A stretch of DNA of 6,793 bases from Archangium sp. (GTDB taxonomy: Bacteria > Myxococcota > Myxococcia > Myxococcales > Myxococcaceae). Shown here piece by piece: positions 1 through 6,189 of this stretch. Positions within the stretch are counted from its first letter, which is position 1, and every line of letters begins with the position of its first letter. The notes beneath the pieces are model-generated. The model had not been told where the DNA came from. It did no database searches and saw nothing but the letters and a program-made list of their open reading frames with translations. A program made the translations under genes and the position numbers. The DNA lies in contig JAEUJR010001139.1 of assembly GCA_016793585.1 (NCBI GenBank), positions 1-6,793 on the forward strand. Reading direction: 5' to 3'.

Positions 1-46
1 GGCCGACGACGCTGGCGCACCACTCGCAATAGATCGTCTTCGTCGC

Positions 47-61
47 TGGTTCGTAGAACCA
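47..61. other. Short perfect hairpin, 6-bp stem with 3-base loop
   Basis: TGGTTC, loop GTA, then GAACCA form a perfect 6-bp inverted repeat. It lies 15 bases after the TAG at 30-32, where a terminator for an upstream + strand gene could sit, but no T tract follows on either strand. It may therefore be a weak terminator, an mRNA leader structure or chance. Confidence 0.3.
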
Positions 62-112
62 CCTGCGGCTGAACGGTGTCTTTCGCGGGCGGCTTGGAAA
101 CGTCGGAATTCC

Positions 113-117
113 GGAGG
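113..117 (+). promoter_or_regulatory. Ribosome binding site of the vWA gene
   Basis: GGAGG lies 6 bases before the ATG at 124. It selects that ATG over the in-frame GTG at 76, which has no such site and would add 16 residues in front of the membrane anchor. Confidence 0.75.
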
Positions 118-123
118 CTTCAC

Positions 124-1557
124 ATGAACAGAACGGGCATCTTCCTTGGAGCAGCCGGTGTTTTGGCCCTCGTGGCCCTCGTGGTTGGCCTGCCGCGAAC
201 GACTGGCACGACCACGCCCCCCGCGGTCGATCCGCCGCCCATCGTGACGCCCCCGCCGCCCTCGACGAACTCGAACGGCAGCCTGTCGATCACCACGCGC
301 CTCTCGCACCCCTTCGTCATGGTGGGCTCGAACGACGTCTTCGTGACCGCTGACGTGAAGGCCGTCGACGTGCCGGGGCAGACGCGCTCGCCCGTGAACC
401 TGGCGCTCGTGATCGATCGTTCGGGCTCGATGAGCGGCTTCAAGTTGAACCAGGCAAAGCAGGCGGCGCGGCAGCTCGTCGGCCAGCTGCGCTCCGAAGA
501 CCGGCTCACCATCGTGCACTACGGCAGCGACGTGAAGGCGATGGAGGGCATCTACGCCACGCCGGAGAACCGCGATCGCCTGCTCGCGTACATCGACGGC
601 ATCTGGGACGACGGCGGCACGAACATCGGCGCCGGCCTCACCACCGGGCGCGACCTGCTGCTGAAGGCGAAGCACGACTTCAAGGTGAACCGCATCGTGC
701 TGATCAGCGATGGCCAGCCCACCGAGGGCATCACCGACCACGCGTCGCTGGTGAACATCGTGCGTGAGGTTCGCCAGGCGGGCGTCTCGGTGTCGAGCAT
801 CGGCGTCGGCACGGACTTCAACGAGCAGCTGATGGAGTCGTTCGCCGAGGTGGGCGCCGGCGCGTACGCCTACCTGCAGGACGCGGCGCAGCTCGAGCAG
901 ATCTTCGCGAAGGATCTCAACGCGGCGAGCACGCAGGTCGCCCGCAACGTGACCCTCACCATCAAGGTGCCGGCGGGGTCGCGACTGGTTCGTACGCTCG
1001 GCTACACCCCCATCGCGCGCTCCATGAGCGGCAGCGAAGAGCTCGTCACCCTCGCCCTGCCCGACTTCGCCGCCGGCACCAGCGAGCGCGTCGTGTTGCA
1101 GCTGTCGGTCGATGGCACCACGAACGGCCAGACGCTCGACGTGAGCCAGCTGACGCTCGCGTACACCGACCTGCTCGCGAGCCAGCCCGTCACCACCAAC
1201 GCCTTCGTGCGCGCCAGCGTGACGAGCGACACCACCATCGTGCAGCAGAAGCAGGACGGTGAGGCGCTCGTCTTCGCTGCCCGTGCCCAGGCCGGCGCGA
1301 ACACGCAGGCCGCCGTCGATGCGCTCCGCCGTGGAGACCGCGCCGAGGCGAAGCAGCTGTTCGAGGCGAACAAGCGCATCATCGGTGGCTCGGGCAGCGT
1401 GCAGGGCGCGCCGTCGGTCGCGAAGGATCTCGCCGAGCAGGAGCAGCTCATCAACGACCTCGAGGCCGCGCAGGACGAAGGCTCGATCAACGCCTACTCG
1501 AAGCAGGCCCGGAAGAAGGCGCGCCTCGACTTCGGTCTCTTCGGCTCGACGTACTGA
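124..1557 (+). CDS. Membrane-anchored von Willebrand factor A domain protein
   Basis: This 477-residue protein probably binds partner proteins through a metal-dependent vWA fold on the periplasmic side of the inner membrane. Residues 5-23 form a hydrophobic, uncleaved-looking signal anchor. A Thr/Pro-rich linker follows (about 25-50), then a beta-rich segment (55-88). The vWA domain spans roughly 91-265. Its MIDAS metal site appears complete: D98-x-S100-x-S102 in DRSGSMS, T166 in GGTNIG and D196 in ISDGQPTEG. The rest (about 270-380) is beta-rich, followed by an Ala-rich helical tail containing LRRGDRAEAKQLF, which resembles a single TPR-like helix pair. The layout matches the bacterial group often annotated as Ca-activated chloride channel homologues or YfbK-like; that name implies no proven channel activity. 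The start is set by GGAGG at 113-117. The next gene follows after 30 bases and is probably co-transcribed. The vWA call is firm; partner and pathway are unknown. Confidence 0.9.
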   Translation: MNRTGIFLGAAGVLALVALVVGLPRTTGTTTPPAVDPPPIVTPPPPSTNSNGSLSITTRLSHPFVMVGSNDVFVTADVKAVDVPGQTRSPVNLALVIDRSGSMSGFKLNQAKQAARQLVGQLRSEDRLTIVHYGSDVKAMEGIYATPENRDRLLAYIDGIWDDGGTNIGAGLTTGRDLLLKAKHDFKVNRIVLISDGQPTEGITDHASLVNIVREVRQAGVSVSSIGVGTDFNEQLMESFAEVGAGAYAYLQDAAQLEQIFAKDLNAASTQVARNVTLTIKVPAGSRLVRTLGYTPIARSMSGSEELVTLALPDFAAGTSERVVLQLSVDGTTNGQTLDVSQLTLAYTDLLASQPVTTNAFVRASVTSDTTIVQQKQDGEALVFAARAQAGANTQAAVDALRRGDRAEAKQLFEANKRIIGGSGSVQGAPSVAKDLAEQEQLINDLEAAQDEGSINAYSKQARKKARLDFGLFGSTY

Positions 1558-1587
1558 TTCACTCCTCTCCACGAAAACCGGAACGCC

Positions 1588-2889
1588 ATGTCATCGACCG
1601 CGGTGGTGCAGCTGCAGCAGCGAGAGGTGTTCGAGCGCAACGTGACGCGGTCGCTGCTGGCGGGCGCGGGCGCTGGAGCGGTGGCGTGGCTGACGACGCG
1701 CCTGCAGGTTCCGGTGCCGCTCTCGTTCCTCGCCATCGCGGCGATGGGCCTCGCGTGCGTACGTGGAGACAAGCTCGATCGCCTGATGCTCATGGGCGCT
1801 TCGGTGCTGCTGCCCGCGCTGCCGTGGTTGTTCGGGTTGACGCAAGGGTGGACGGTGGCGCTCGCCGGCGCCGTCGCGGGTGCCATCGTCGTGAAGTCGC
1901 GCCTGTCGGAGTACGGCGAAGAGGGCTCCGTCGGGGCATCGCGGCCGGGCATCGGGCACTACGTCGCGACGGCAGGGGCGACGGCCGGGCTGTCGGTCGC
2001 GGGTCTCAATGTGGCCGAGATTCTCTCGTCGCGGATGCACGACGCCGCCACGCCGATGCTGCTGAACGCGGCCGTGAGCGGCACCATCATCGCGCTCTTC
2101 GCCGGTCTGGGTTCGCTCGCTTCGCACGTCGCGCTCAAGGCCGACCCCGTCGAAGCGCGTGGTGACGAGGTGCTGCCGCTGCTCGATGGCGAGTTCGCCG
2201 ATCAGCTGAACAAGGCGATGGGCGTCTACCGCCAGTGCGGCAAGCAGCTGGCGTCGCTCCCGCGTGAGGCGGCGCGTGAAGAGCTGGCACGCACGGTGGG
2301 CAAGCTGACGAAAGACGCGATCGATCTCGCCGCCGAGTGGGCCGGTGTCGAGTCGCAGCTCCACGACGACGCGCATCGCGATCTCGAGAAGGAGATCGCC
2401 GAGCTGACCGAGTCGGCGAAGAAGGCGCGTGACGCCGTCGCCAAGAAGCAGCTCGAGATCGCGGCGTCGTCGCTGAAGGAAGAGCTCGAGCGCCTGGGCG
2501 AGATGAAGCTGAAGCGAGAGCGCGTGCTGGCGAAGCTGAAGTCCCAGGTGGCGCTGCTCGAGCGCGCACGCGTCGCGCTCATCGGCATGCGCAGCTCTCA
2601 CGCGACGGTGCGCGCAGCCGAGATGTCGGCGGTGGCCCGCAAGCTGAACGCGCTCGCGACCGCGCAGGCCGACGAGGCGAAGCTCGCGCATGCCGTCGCC
2701 ACGAATGCAGAGATCGCCGCCATCGAGACGCACAAGGCCGATGCCGCGACGGCAGCCCAGGTGAGCGCAGCGAAGGAGCAGGTCGCTGCGCCCGTCGAGC
2801 CCGAGCCTCAGCAGCAGGCAGTCGTGCCCGTGACCGACCTCAGCGCGACCGATGTGGTGCCCGTTCCCGACAAGCTGAAGGTGAACTGA
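1588..2889 (+). CDS. Unrecognised protein: multi-span membrane domain plus cytoplasmic coiled coil
   Basis: I do not recognise a family for this 433-residue protein. The N-terminal half is membrane-embedded, with hydrophobic stretches at about 22-36, 42-58, 66-83, 87-103, 125-142 and 155-182, suggesting four to six spans. The C-terminal half is hydrophilic and almost wholly helical. Residues 203-330 are rich in Glu, Lys, Arg and Ala with leucines spaced as in a coiled coil (for example KEELERLGEMKLKRERVLAKL). A more Ala-rich helical stretch (340-400) and a Pro/Val/Gln-rich tail (402-433) follow. Positive charges flanking the membrane part suit a cytoplasmic C-terminus. The ATG at 1588 has a weak GGAA four bases upstream. 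The 30-base gap after the vWA gene suggests one transcript, so the two may form a membrane-spanning unit with periplasmic vWA and cytoplasmic coiled coil; that is inference. G/C-rich third positions and a long open frame make the coding call secure. Confidence 0.85.
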   Translation: MSSTAVVQLQQREVFERNVTRSLLAGAGAGAVAWLTTRLQVPVPLSFLAIAAMGLACVRGDKLDRLMLMGASVLLPALPWLFGLTQGWTVALAGAVAGAIVVKSRLSEYGEEGSVGASRPGIGHYVATAGATAGLSVAGLNVAEILSSRMHDAATPMLLNAAVSGTIIALFAGLGSLASHVALKADPVEARGDEVLPLLDGEFADQLNKAMGVYRQCGKQLASLPREAAREELARTVGKLTKDAIDLAAEWAGVESQLHDDAHRDLEKEIAELTESAKKARDAVAKKQLEIAASSLKEELERLGEMKLKRERVLAKLKSQVALLERARVALIGMRSSHATVRAAEMSAVARKLNALATAQADEAKLAHAVATNAEIAAIETHKADAATAAQVSAAKEQVAAPVEPEPQQQAVVPVTDLSATDVVPVPDKLKVN

Positions 2890-2978
2890 CGCTCCGACGA
2901 ATTCCTGAGGCACGTGTCGAGCAAACGCCCGTCGTCCGGGGCGCATCATCGGGTCCTGCATTTGCAGCAGCCTGCGAC
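2890..2978. other. Intergenic gap before the eight-cysteine lipoprotein gene
   Basis: This 89-base gap shows no convincing promoter, ribosome site or terminator. It contains CGCCC...GGGCG with an 8-base loop (about 2927-2944) and a tiny CTGCA/TGCAG hairpin, neither followed by a T tract. The small gene may be read through from the vWA operon. Confidence 0.4.
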
Positions 2979-3236
2979 ATGCGATTCCTCGTCATCACGC
3001 TTGCGTTGATCGTCAGTGCCTGTGGCGCCTCCGCCGTGTGCCGTGATTCAGGGTGCTCGAAGGGCTAGCTCTGCACTGACCGCACCGACCTCGCGAGCAC
3101 GTGTGAGTACACCCCGCGCTTCGCGTGCTTCGCGGCGGCAGGCTGTGAACGTCAGGCGAACGGTGCGTGCGGGTTCAACCAGAACGCGGCGCTCACGGAC
3201 TGCCTGGCGCGGGTCGCCGACGGCGGCACGCCCTGA
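2979..3236 (+). pseudogene. Eight-cysteine-cluster lipoprotein interrupted by in-frame TAG
   Basis: From ATG 2979 the frame encodes a lipoprotein signal (MRFLVITLALIVSAC, lipobox VSAC, lipidation at C15) and stops at TAG 3066-3068 (codon 30). Read through that codon, the frame stays open to TGA 3234-3236, giving 85 positions. After the lipobox it contains exactly eight cysteines, at 21, 26, 32, 42, 50, 56, 64 and 75. Local motifs GCS, STCEY, ACF, CERQANGACGF and DCL match my memory of the small myxobacterial eight-cysteine-cluster lipoproteins, where a Gln or Glu commonly stands just before the third cysteine. A CAG-to-TAG transition would explain the stop. Codon usage is genome-like on both sides. 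No in-frame ATG, GTG or TTG closely follows the stop, and a downstream fragment would lack an export signal. Alternatives are a recent null allele, a sequencing error or amber readthrough. Function of the family is unknown. No clear ribosome site is visible. The family match is from memory; the reading frame is directly seen. Confidence 0.78.
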
Positions 3237-3238
3237 CT

Positions 3239-4312
3239 TCACCGGTACGAGACGCGCAGGATCTTCCCGTCAGCGAACGCCTCGGCCTGAGTGCCCGCTG
3301 AGAGCACGTACGCCACGCCACCCGACACCGCGACGCCCACGGGCCAGGGAATCGCCTCGGCAACCGTCTCGGCCCGAACCGACTCGTGCGCCACGCGTCG
3401 CAGCCGCCCGTTCGCCAGCCCAGAGGAACCCGGCTCGACCCACCACGCGTACTGCTCATCGAGGGCGAAGTCGGTGACGCCCTGGGCGTCGAGCGCGATC
3501 GTCTCGATGAGGCCGTTGCTCACCGTCTGCCGCAGCACCGTCGCCGGCATCGAGTCGCGCGCGAAGTACAGGTACCGCGAGTCGCCCTTCATCGTCTGAA
3601 ACCCGTTGCCGAAGCGGCGCTCTTCTCTGGCGCCCGTGCCGGCCGTGCGAATCGACTGCATCACCACCTGCAGTCCCGAGATGTCGACGCCCACCCACTG
3701 CACCCGATCGCCAGCGATGGTCATCGCGAAGGGTGTGCCGTTCGAGTTGATGATGGTCGACGTCGCGCCACCGAACGGCGTCTTGAAGATGGGCGCGCGC
3801 TCGGTCGCCCAGAACGCGGCCACGCCATCACTGGCCAGCAGCACGAGCTCGCTGCTGCCGGTGGCGACGGGTTCTCCAGCGCCACCCGTCGCGGCGTAGC
3901 GCTTCAGCGTCGTGACGTCGGCGACGAGCACCGCATCTGAGGTGGCGGTGAACACGCTCGGGCGCGTCAGGGCTGTGAGGCGTTCGGGGCAGGTGCCAGC
4001 GGCGCAGCCACCGACCGGCATTCGGTAGAGGCCCGCCGCCGAGCCGCTCTCGACCCAATAGAGCGAGCCCGAAACGACGGCGATGCCTCCGCGCCACGGC
4101 CTGAAGCCCGCGACCGAGCGAGCGCCCAGTCTGCTGCGTGCCTCGAGCAACGGCTCGACGAAGACGGTGCCTGACAGCCCGGCATCAAAGCCCTGCCCTG
4201 CGTCGACGACCGCCCCACCGTCGTCAGCGCCACCGTCGCCGCCGTCGGACTTCAGCGGCGTGATCGGGTTGCAGGCCGACGCCAGCAACAGCACCGCGAT
4301 CGGCAGGCGCAT
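3239..4312 (-). CDS. Beta-propeller lipoprotein with seven YWV-like repeats
   Basis: This 357-residue protein is predicted to be an exported lipoprotein with a beta-propeller body; I know no defined function. MRLPIAVLLLASAC is a lipoprotein signal with lipidation at C14, although the -3 residue (Ala) is less usual. An Asp/Gly-rich spacer (about 22-47) is the flexible linker common in myxobacterial lipoproteins. The body holds seven units of the form S/AxDxxYWV...LxRxxxxG, beginning near residues 81, 126, 161, 201, 243, 284 and 329 (for example SLYWVESG...LYRMP, VAAFWATE...FKTPFGG, YAWWVEPG...LRRVA). The last ends in GKILRVSYR at the C-terminus. C103 and C108 could form a disulphide in the first loop. 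GGAGA lies 6 bases before the start. It is the last gene of the PilZ-DUF192 operon, 15 bases after the DUF192 stop. Its TGA is 2 bases from the stop of the convergent eight-cysteine gene. The fold call is by repeat pattern; ligand or substrate is unknown. Confidence 0.85.
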   Translation of the reverse strand: MRLPIAVLLLASACNPITPLKSDGGDGGADDGGAVVDAGQGFDAGLSGTVFVEPLLEARSRLGARSVAGFRPWRGGIAVVSGSLYWVESGSAAGLYRMPVGGCAAGTCPERLTALTRPSVFTATSDAVLVADVTTLKRYAATGGAGEPVATGSSELVLLASDGVAAFWATERAPIFKTPFGGATSTIINSNGTPFAMTIAGDRVQWVGVDISGLQVVMQSIRTAGTGAREERRFGNGFQTMKGDSRYLYFARDSMPATVLRQTVSNGLIETIALDAQGVTDFALDEQYAWWVEPGSSGLANGRLRRVAHESVRAETVAEAIPWPVGVAVSGGVAYVLSAGTQAEAFADGKILRVSYR

Positions 4313-4318
4313 GACGGG

Positions 4319-4323
4319 TCTCC
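4319..4323 (-). promoter_or_regulatory. Ribosome binding site of the propeller lipoprotein gene
   Basis: On the - strand GGAGA ends 6 bases before the ATG at 4310-4312, inside the 15-base gap after the DUF192 stop. It fixes that start and shows this gene is translated independently within the operon. Confidence 0.65.
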
Positions 4324-4327
4324 GTCT

Positions 4328-4894
4328 TCAGTCTTCGGCGACGAGGTTCGTGATGCCCTCGAACGTCACGGCGGCACCGGCCTTCACGCCGTTCTTCGCG
4401 CTCCAACCGCCAGGCACCTCGAGCACGTACGTCGCGGGCGCTGCAGCGGGGCGCGAGGTGAGCGTGCGCGGCTCGGCGTTCTCCTGAATGCTGACGATCT
4501 TGCCCTTGCCGTCGATGAAGATGATGTCGAGCGGGATGAGGGTGTTGCGCATCCAGAACGAGAGCGGCTGCTCTCGCGTGAAGATGAACAACATGCCGGT
4601 GCCGTCGGGCAGCGCGTAGCGCCACATGAGCCCGCGCGTGCGTGCATCACGCGTGAGCGCGACCTCGGCGTCGACCACGAGCTTCTTCGTTCCCGAGACC
4701 GTCACCTTCGCCTTGGGCAGGCGCGGCATCGGGTAGTTCTCGGCGGTGACGTCGGTGACCGCTGGCGGCGGAGGCGGCGCGGGTGGCGTCTCGACCTTCG
4801 TCGGAGGTGGCGCGGGAGGCGGCGGCTTGCCCTCTCCGGGGCACGCGAGCAGCAACGTCGCTGCGATGAGCAGCGCGGTGAAGGTCGGCTTCAC
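4328..4894 (-). CDS. DUF192 domain lipoprotein
   Basis: This 188-residue exported protein carries a DUF192 domain, a small widespread beta-rich fold without an established biochemical role. MKPTFTALLIAATLLLAC is a lipoprotein signal (lipobox LLAC, C18). A linker very rich in Pro (about 20-46) precedes the domain at roughly 65-185. Family hallmarks are present: TRGLMWR (86-92), GMLFIF (100-105) and FWMRNTLIPLDIIFID (113-128), then KIVSI and a C-terminal YVLEVPGG. I chose the GTG at 4892-4894 because the signal peptide begins there and the longer frame upstream only mirrors the PilZ gene. That GTG overlaps the PilZ TGA (GTGA), and no Shine-Dalgarno sequence precedes it, so translation is probably coupled to PilZ. 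The domain call is firm; the envelope location is inferred from the lipobox. Confidence 0.92.
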   Translation of the reverse strand: MKPTFTALLIAATLLLACPGEGKPPPPAPPPTKVETPPAPPPPPAVTDVTAENYPMPRLPKAKVTVSGTKKLVVDAEVALTRDARTRGLMWRYALPDGTGMLFIFTREQPLSFWMRNTLIPLDIIFIDGKGKIVSIQENAEPRTLTSRPAAAPATYVLEVPGGWSAKNGVKAGAAVTFEGITNLVAED

Positions 4895-5277
4895 TTGACG
4901 GATTTGTTGAGCAGCTTGCTCGCGAGATCGGAGCCGAGGCTGGTCGACATCAACGTCTCGACGACGCCCTCGAACTCGGAGCGCTGGTTGTCGGCCGAGT
5001 ACACGAACTTGATGCCCATGCCGGGCTCTTCGCCGTCGACGGTGCTCCACACGACTTCGCCGAGCAGCTCGAACGGATCGTTGCGCTGGGGAACGGTGAG
5101 CTTGAAGAGGAAGCGCGTACCGATGGGCAACGGCTTCTTCGTCTTGATGAAGGTGCCGCCCTTGCTGATGTTCTTCGTGTAGTCCGCAAAGAACGAGTTC
5201 AGCTTCTTGTAGTCGACCTTCAGCTCGATCGGCGCGCGCACGGCTTGTCGCCCCTCGATGCCTGGTTTCTCCGCCAT
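4891..5277 (-). CDS. PilZ domain protein, myxococcal type
   Basis: This 128-residue protein is essentially a single PilZ domain, a receptor for the second messenger cyclic di-GMP, with no signal peptide and so probably cytoplasmic. Both binding motifs are intact: R10-x-x-x-R14 (RQAVR) near the N-terminus and N36-x-S38-x-x-G41 (NISKGG). Phrases such as FFADYTKNISKGGTFIKT, LPIGTRFLFKL, GEVVW and GMGIKFV fit the PilZ subgroup expanded in Myxococcus and relatives. A short helical tail (about 100-128) follows the barrel. The ATG at 5275-5277 is the natural start; longer frames upstream lack coding character. No clear ribosome site precedes it, and a -10-like TATAGT lies only 9 bases away. It is first in a three-gene operon with the DUF192 and propeller lipoproteins. 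Family call is firm; c-di-GMP binding is predicted from motifs, and its output partner is unknown. Confidence 0.93.
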   Translation of the reverse strand: MAEKPGIEGRQAVRAPIELKVDYKKLNSFFADYTKNISKGGTFIKTKKPLPIGTRFLFKLTVPQRNDPFELLGEVVWSTVDGEEPGMGIKFVYSADNQRSEFEGVVETLMSTSLGSDLASKLLNKSVK

Positions 5278-5286
5278 AGAGCGCGG

Positions 5287-5316
5287 ACTATAGGACTGGC
5301 TGGCCGGAGAAGTCCT
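5287..5316 (-). promoter_or_regulatory. Possible promoter of the PilZ operon
   Basis: On the - strand TATAGT (5287-5292) resembles a -10 box. AGGACT (5311-5316), 18 bases upstream, matches the -35 consensus at only three of six positions. The -10 lies 9 bases from the ATG, so transcription from it would give a nearly leaderless mRNA. Confidence is limited by the weak -35. Confidence 0.3.
5292..5316. repeat. Dyad AGGACT...AGTCCT in the divergent intergenic region
   Basis: AGGACT (5292-5297) and AGTCCT (5311-5316) form a 6-bp inverted repeat with a 13-base spacer. A further direct copy of GGACTA lies at 5285-5290. The elements sit between two divergent genes and overlap the candidate PilZ promoter, so they could be an operator, but the arms are short. 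Confidence 0.35.
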
Positions 5317-5327
5317 CTTTCCCGCTC

Positions 5328-5332
5328 GGAAG
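5328..5332 (+). promoter_or_regulatory. Ribosome binding site favouring GTG 5338
   Basis: GGAAG ends 5 bases before the GTG at 5338. The alternative GTG at 5362 has only GGTGG about 13 bases upstream, so 5338 is the better-supported start of the following lipoprotein gene. Confidence 0.45.
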
Positions 5333-5337
5333 TTGGC

Positions 5338-6189
5338 GTGAACGGTGGCCAGATACCGGCCGTGCGACCCCTGCTCCTCGTGGTCTTCATGGTGGTGCTG
5401 CCGGCCTGCCGCTCCTGCGAAGACCGCGCAAGCGATTACGCCTTCGACCTTCGGTACGACGCCCCGAATTGCCGCATCACCGACGACACGGTCGAGAACG
5501 TTCGCTTCATTCACAAATGGAGCCCGTACAGCACCAGCGAGGTGCAGCGGCAGGCGTCCTTCTACAAGACGAGGGCGAAGCTCGAGGCGTGTGTGATCAC
5601 CGGGCGGGTCGCGCCTGATCAGATGGGCCGGTTCGTGACCGCCGTCGACGAGCCGAAGCTGACCGCGTGGTGGACGAAGCGGGCTCCGATTCTGACGGCG
5701 TGGCGGGCGACGAAGAAGGCGCCGCGCTTCGAGGTGGTGTGGAAGGACCAGTACCTCGAAGACGAGACGCGACGCGGGGTGCTGGCGGGCTTGCAGTTCG
5801 CGAGCGAGGGCTTCGCGTTCTCGGGCGAGTTGATGAAGCCGTTCGACGACGACGAGAAGCCGCTGCGCACGTTGCCCGCGACGGTTCCGGGAGACCAGGT
5901 CGGCACCATCACGGTCTCGGTGATGACGGACTCCGCCGCGTACGAAACGAAAGACGGCAAGTCGGCCGGCTCGCTCACGACGGGCCAGGCGGTGGTGCTG
6001 ACCGTCGACTCGAAGGTGCCGGTGAGCTGGCAGGGAGAGCAGCGGGTGTCGGCTGCCCTCGAAGCGCCCAGTGAGGTGCGCTTGAAGGGCGGCCTCGTCA
6101 ACAGCGACAGCGAAGACTCGAAGATCTTCAACCTCGCCGCGCAGATCGCCAACAGCATGGCTGACATGCCGCCGCTCCAATCGCGATGA
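5338..6189 (+). CDS. Unrecognised lipoprotein
   Basis: I do not recognise a family for this 283-residue protein. The N-terminus is a lipoprotein signal with hydrophobic core PLLLVVFMVVLPAC; the lipobox is LPAC with an unusual Pro, and the lipidated residue would be C24. Further cysteines are at 27, 45 and 85. The body mixes aromatic and charged segments (WSPYSTSEVQ, WWTKRAPILTAWRA, FEVVWKDQYLED). A beta-rich C-terminal part (about 187-252) includes TGQAVVLTVDSKVPVSW, and there is a helical end. No repeats or catalytic motif are evident. The start could be GTG 5338 or GTG 5362 (275 residues); the first has a better-placed GGAAG, the second gives a more compact signal. It is divergent from the PilZ operon, and its TGA overlaps the next gene's ATG (ATGA at 6186-6189), implying coupled translation and a shared role. 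Coding status is secure from length and codon bias. Confidence 0.8.
   Translation: MNGGQIPAVRPLLLVVFMVVLPACRSCEDRASDYAFDLRYDAPNCRITDDTVENVRFIHKWSPYSTSEVQRQASFYKTRAKLEACVITGRVAPDQMGRFVTAVDEPKLTAWWTKRAPILTAWRATKKAPRFEVVWKDQYLEDETRRGVLAGLQFASEGFAFSGELMKPFDDDEKPLRTLPATVPGDQVGTITVSVMTDSAAYETKDGKSAGSLTTGQAVVLTVDSKVPVSWQGEQRVSAALEAPSEVRLKGGLVNSDSEDSKIFNLAAQIANSMADMPPLQSR

Larger units (their letters stand above)
1..123. other. Unresolved left-edge region upstream of the vWA gene
   Basis: Three incompatible readings exist and none is decisive. On the + strand, a short reading (PTTLAHHSQ then TAG at 30-32) has G/C-ending codons like the rest of the window and could be the tail of an upstream gene. 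Another + frame stays open from base 2 to a TGA at 125-127, giving an ATGA overlap with the vWA start, but its third positions are only about half G/C, so it looks non-coding. On the - strand, a frame reading FYEPATKTIYCEWCASVVG has high third-position G/C and a C-x-x-C pair, but I find no ATG, GTG or TTG start for it before it runs into the vWA gene. The G/C periodicity fades near base 95, so the last 30 bases before the vWA start are probably true leader. Confidence 0.3.

Noticed and set aside
200..270. Pro-rich C/G tract in the vWA gene as a DNA repeat
   Set aside because: It is simply codons for the Thr/Pro-rich linker; no regular unit is repeated.
2927..2944. CGCCC...GGGCG hairpin as a terminator for the vWA operon
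   Set aside because: The stem is only 5 bp with an 8-base loop and no T tract follows.
1591..2961. 456-codon - strand open frame opposite the membrane/coiled-coil gene
   Set aside because: It is very rich in Arg, His, Leu and Gln, with no fold or signal; a mirror of the G/C-rich third positions of the + strand gene.
3016..3477. 153-codon + strand frame across the convergent junction
   Set aside because: It is Arg/Pro/Ser/Thr-rich without a signal or pattern, and spans the ends of two better genes in other frames.
4328..5050. Longer 240-residue start for the DUF192 protein
   Set aside because: The extra N-terminus lies within PilZ and would bury the lipoprotein signal that starts at GTG 4894.
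4891..6180. Long - strand frame extending the PilZ protein to 429 residues
   Set aside because: The added N-terminal 300 residues are Arg/His-rich and lie opposite the + strand lipoprotein gene; the PilZ domain has its own ATG at 5277.
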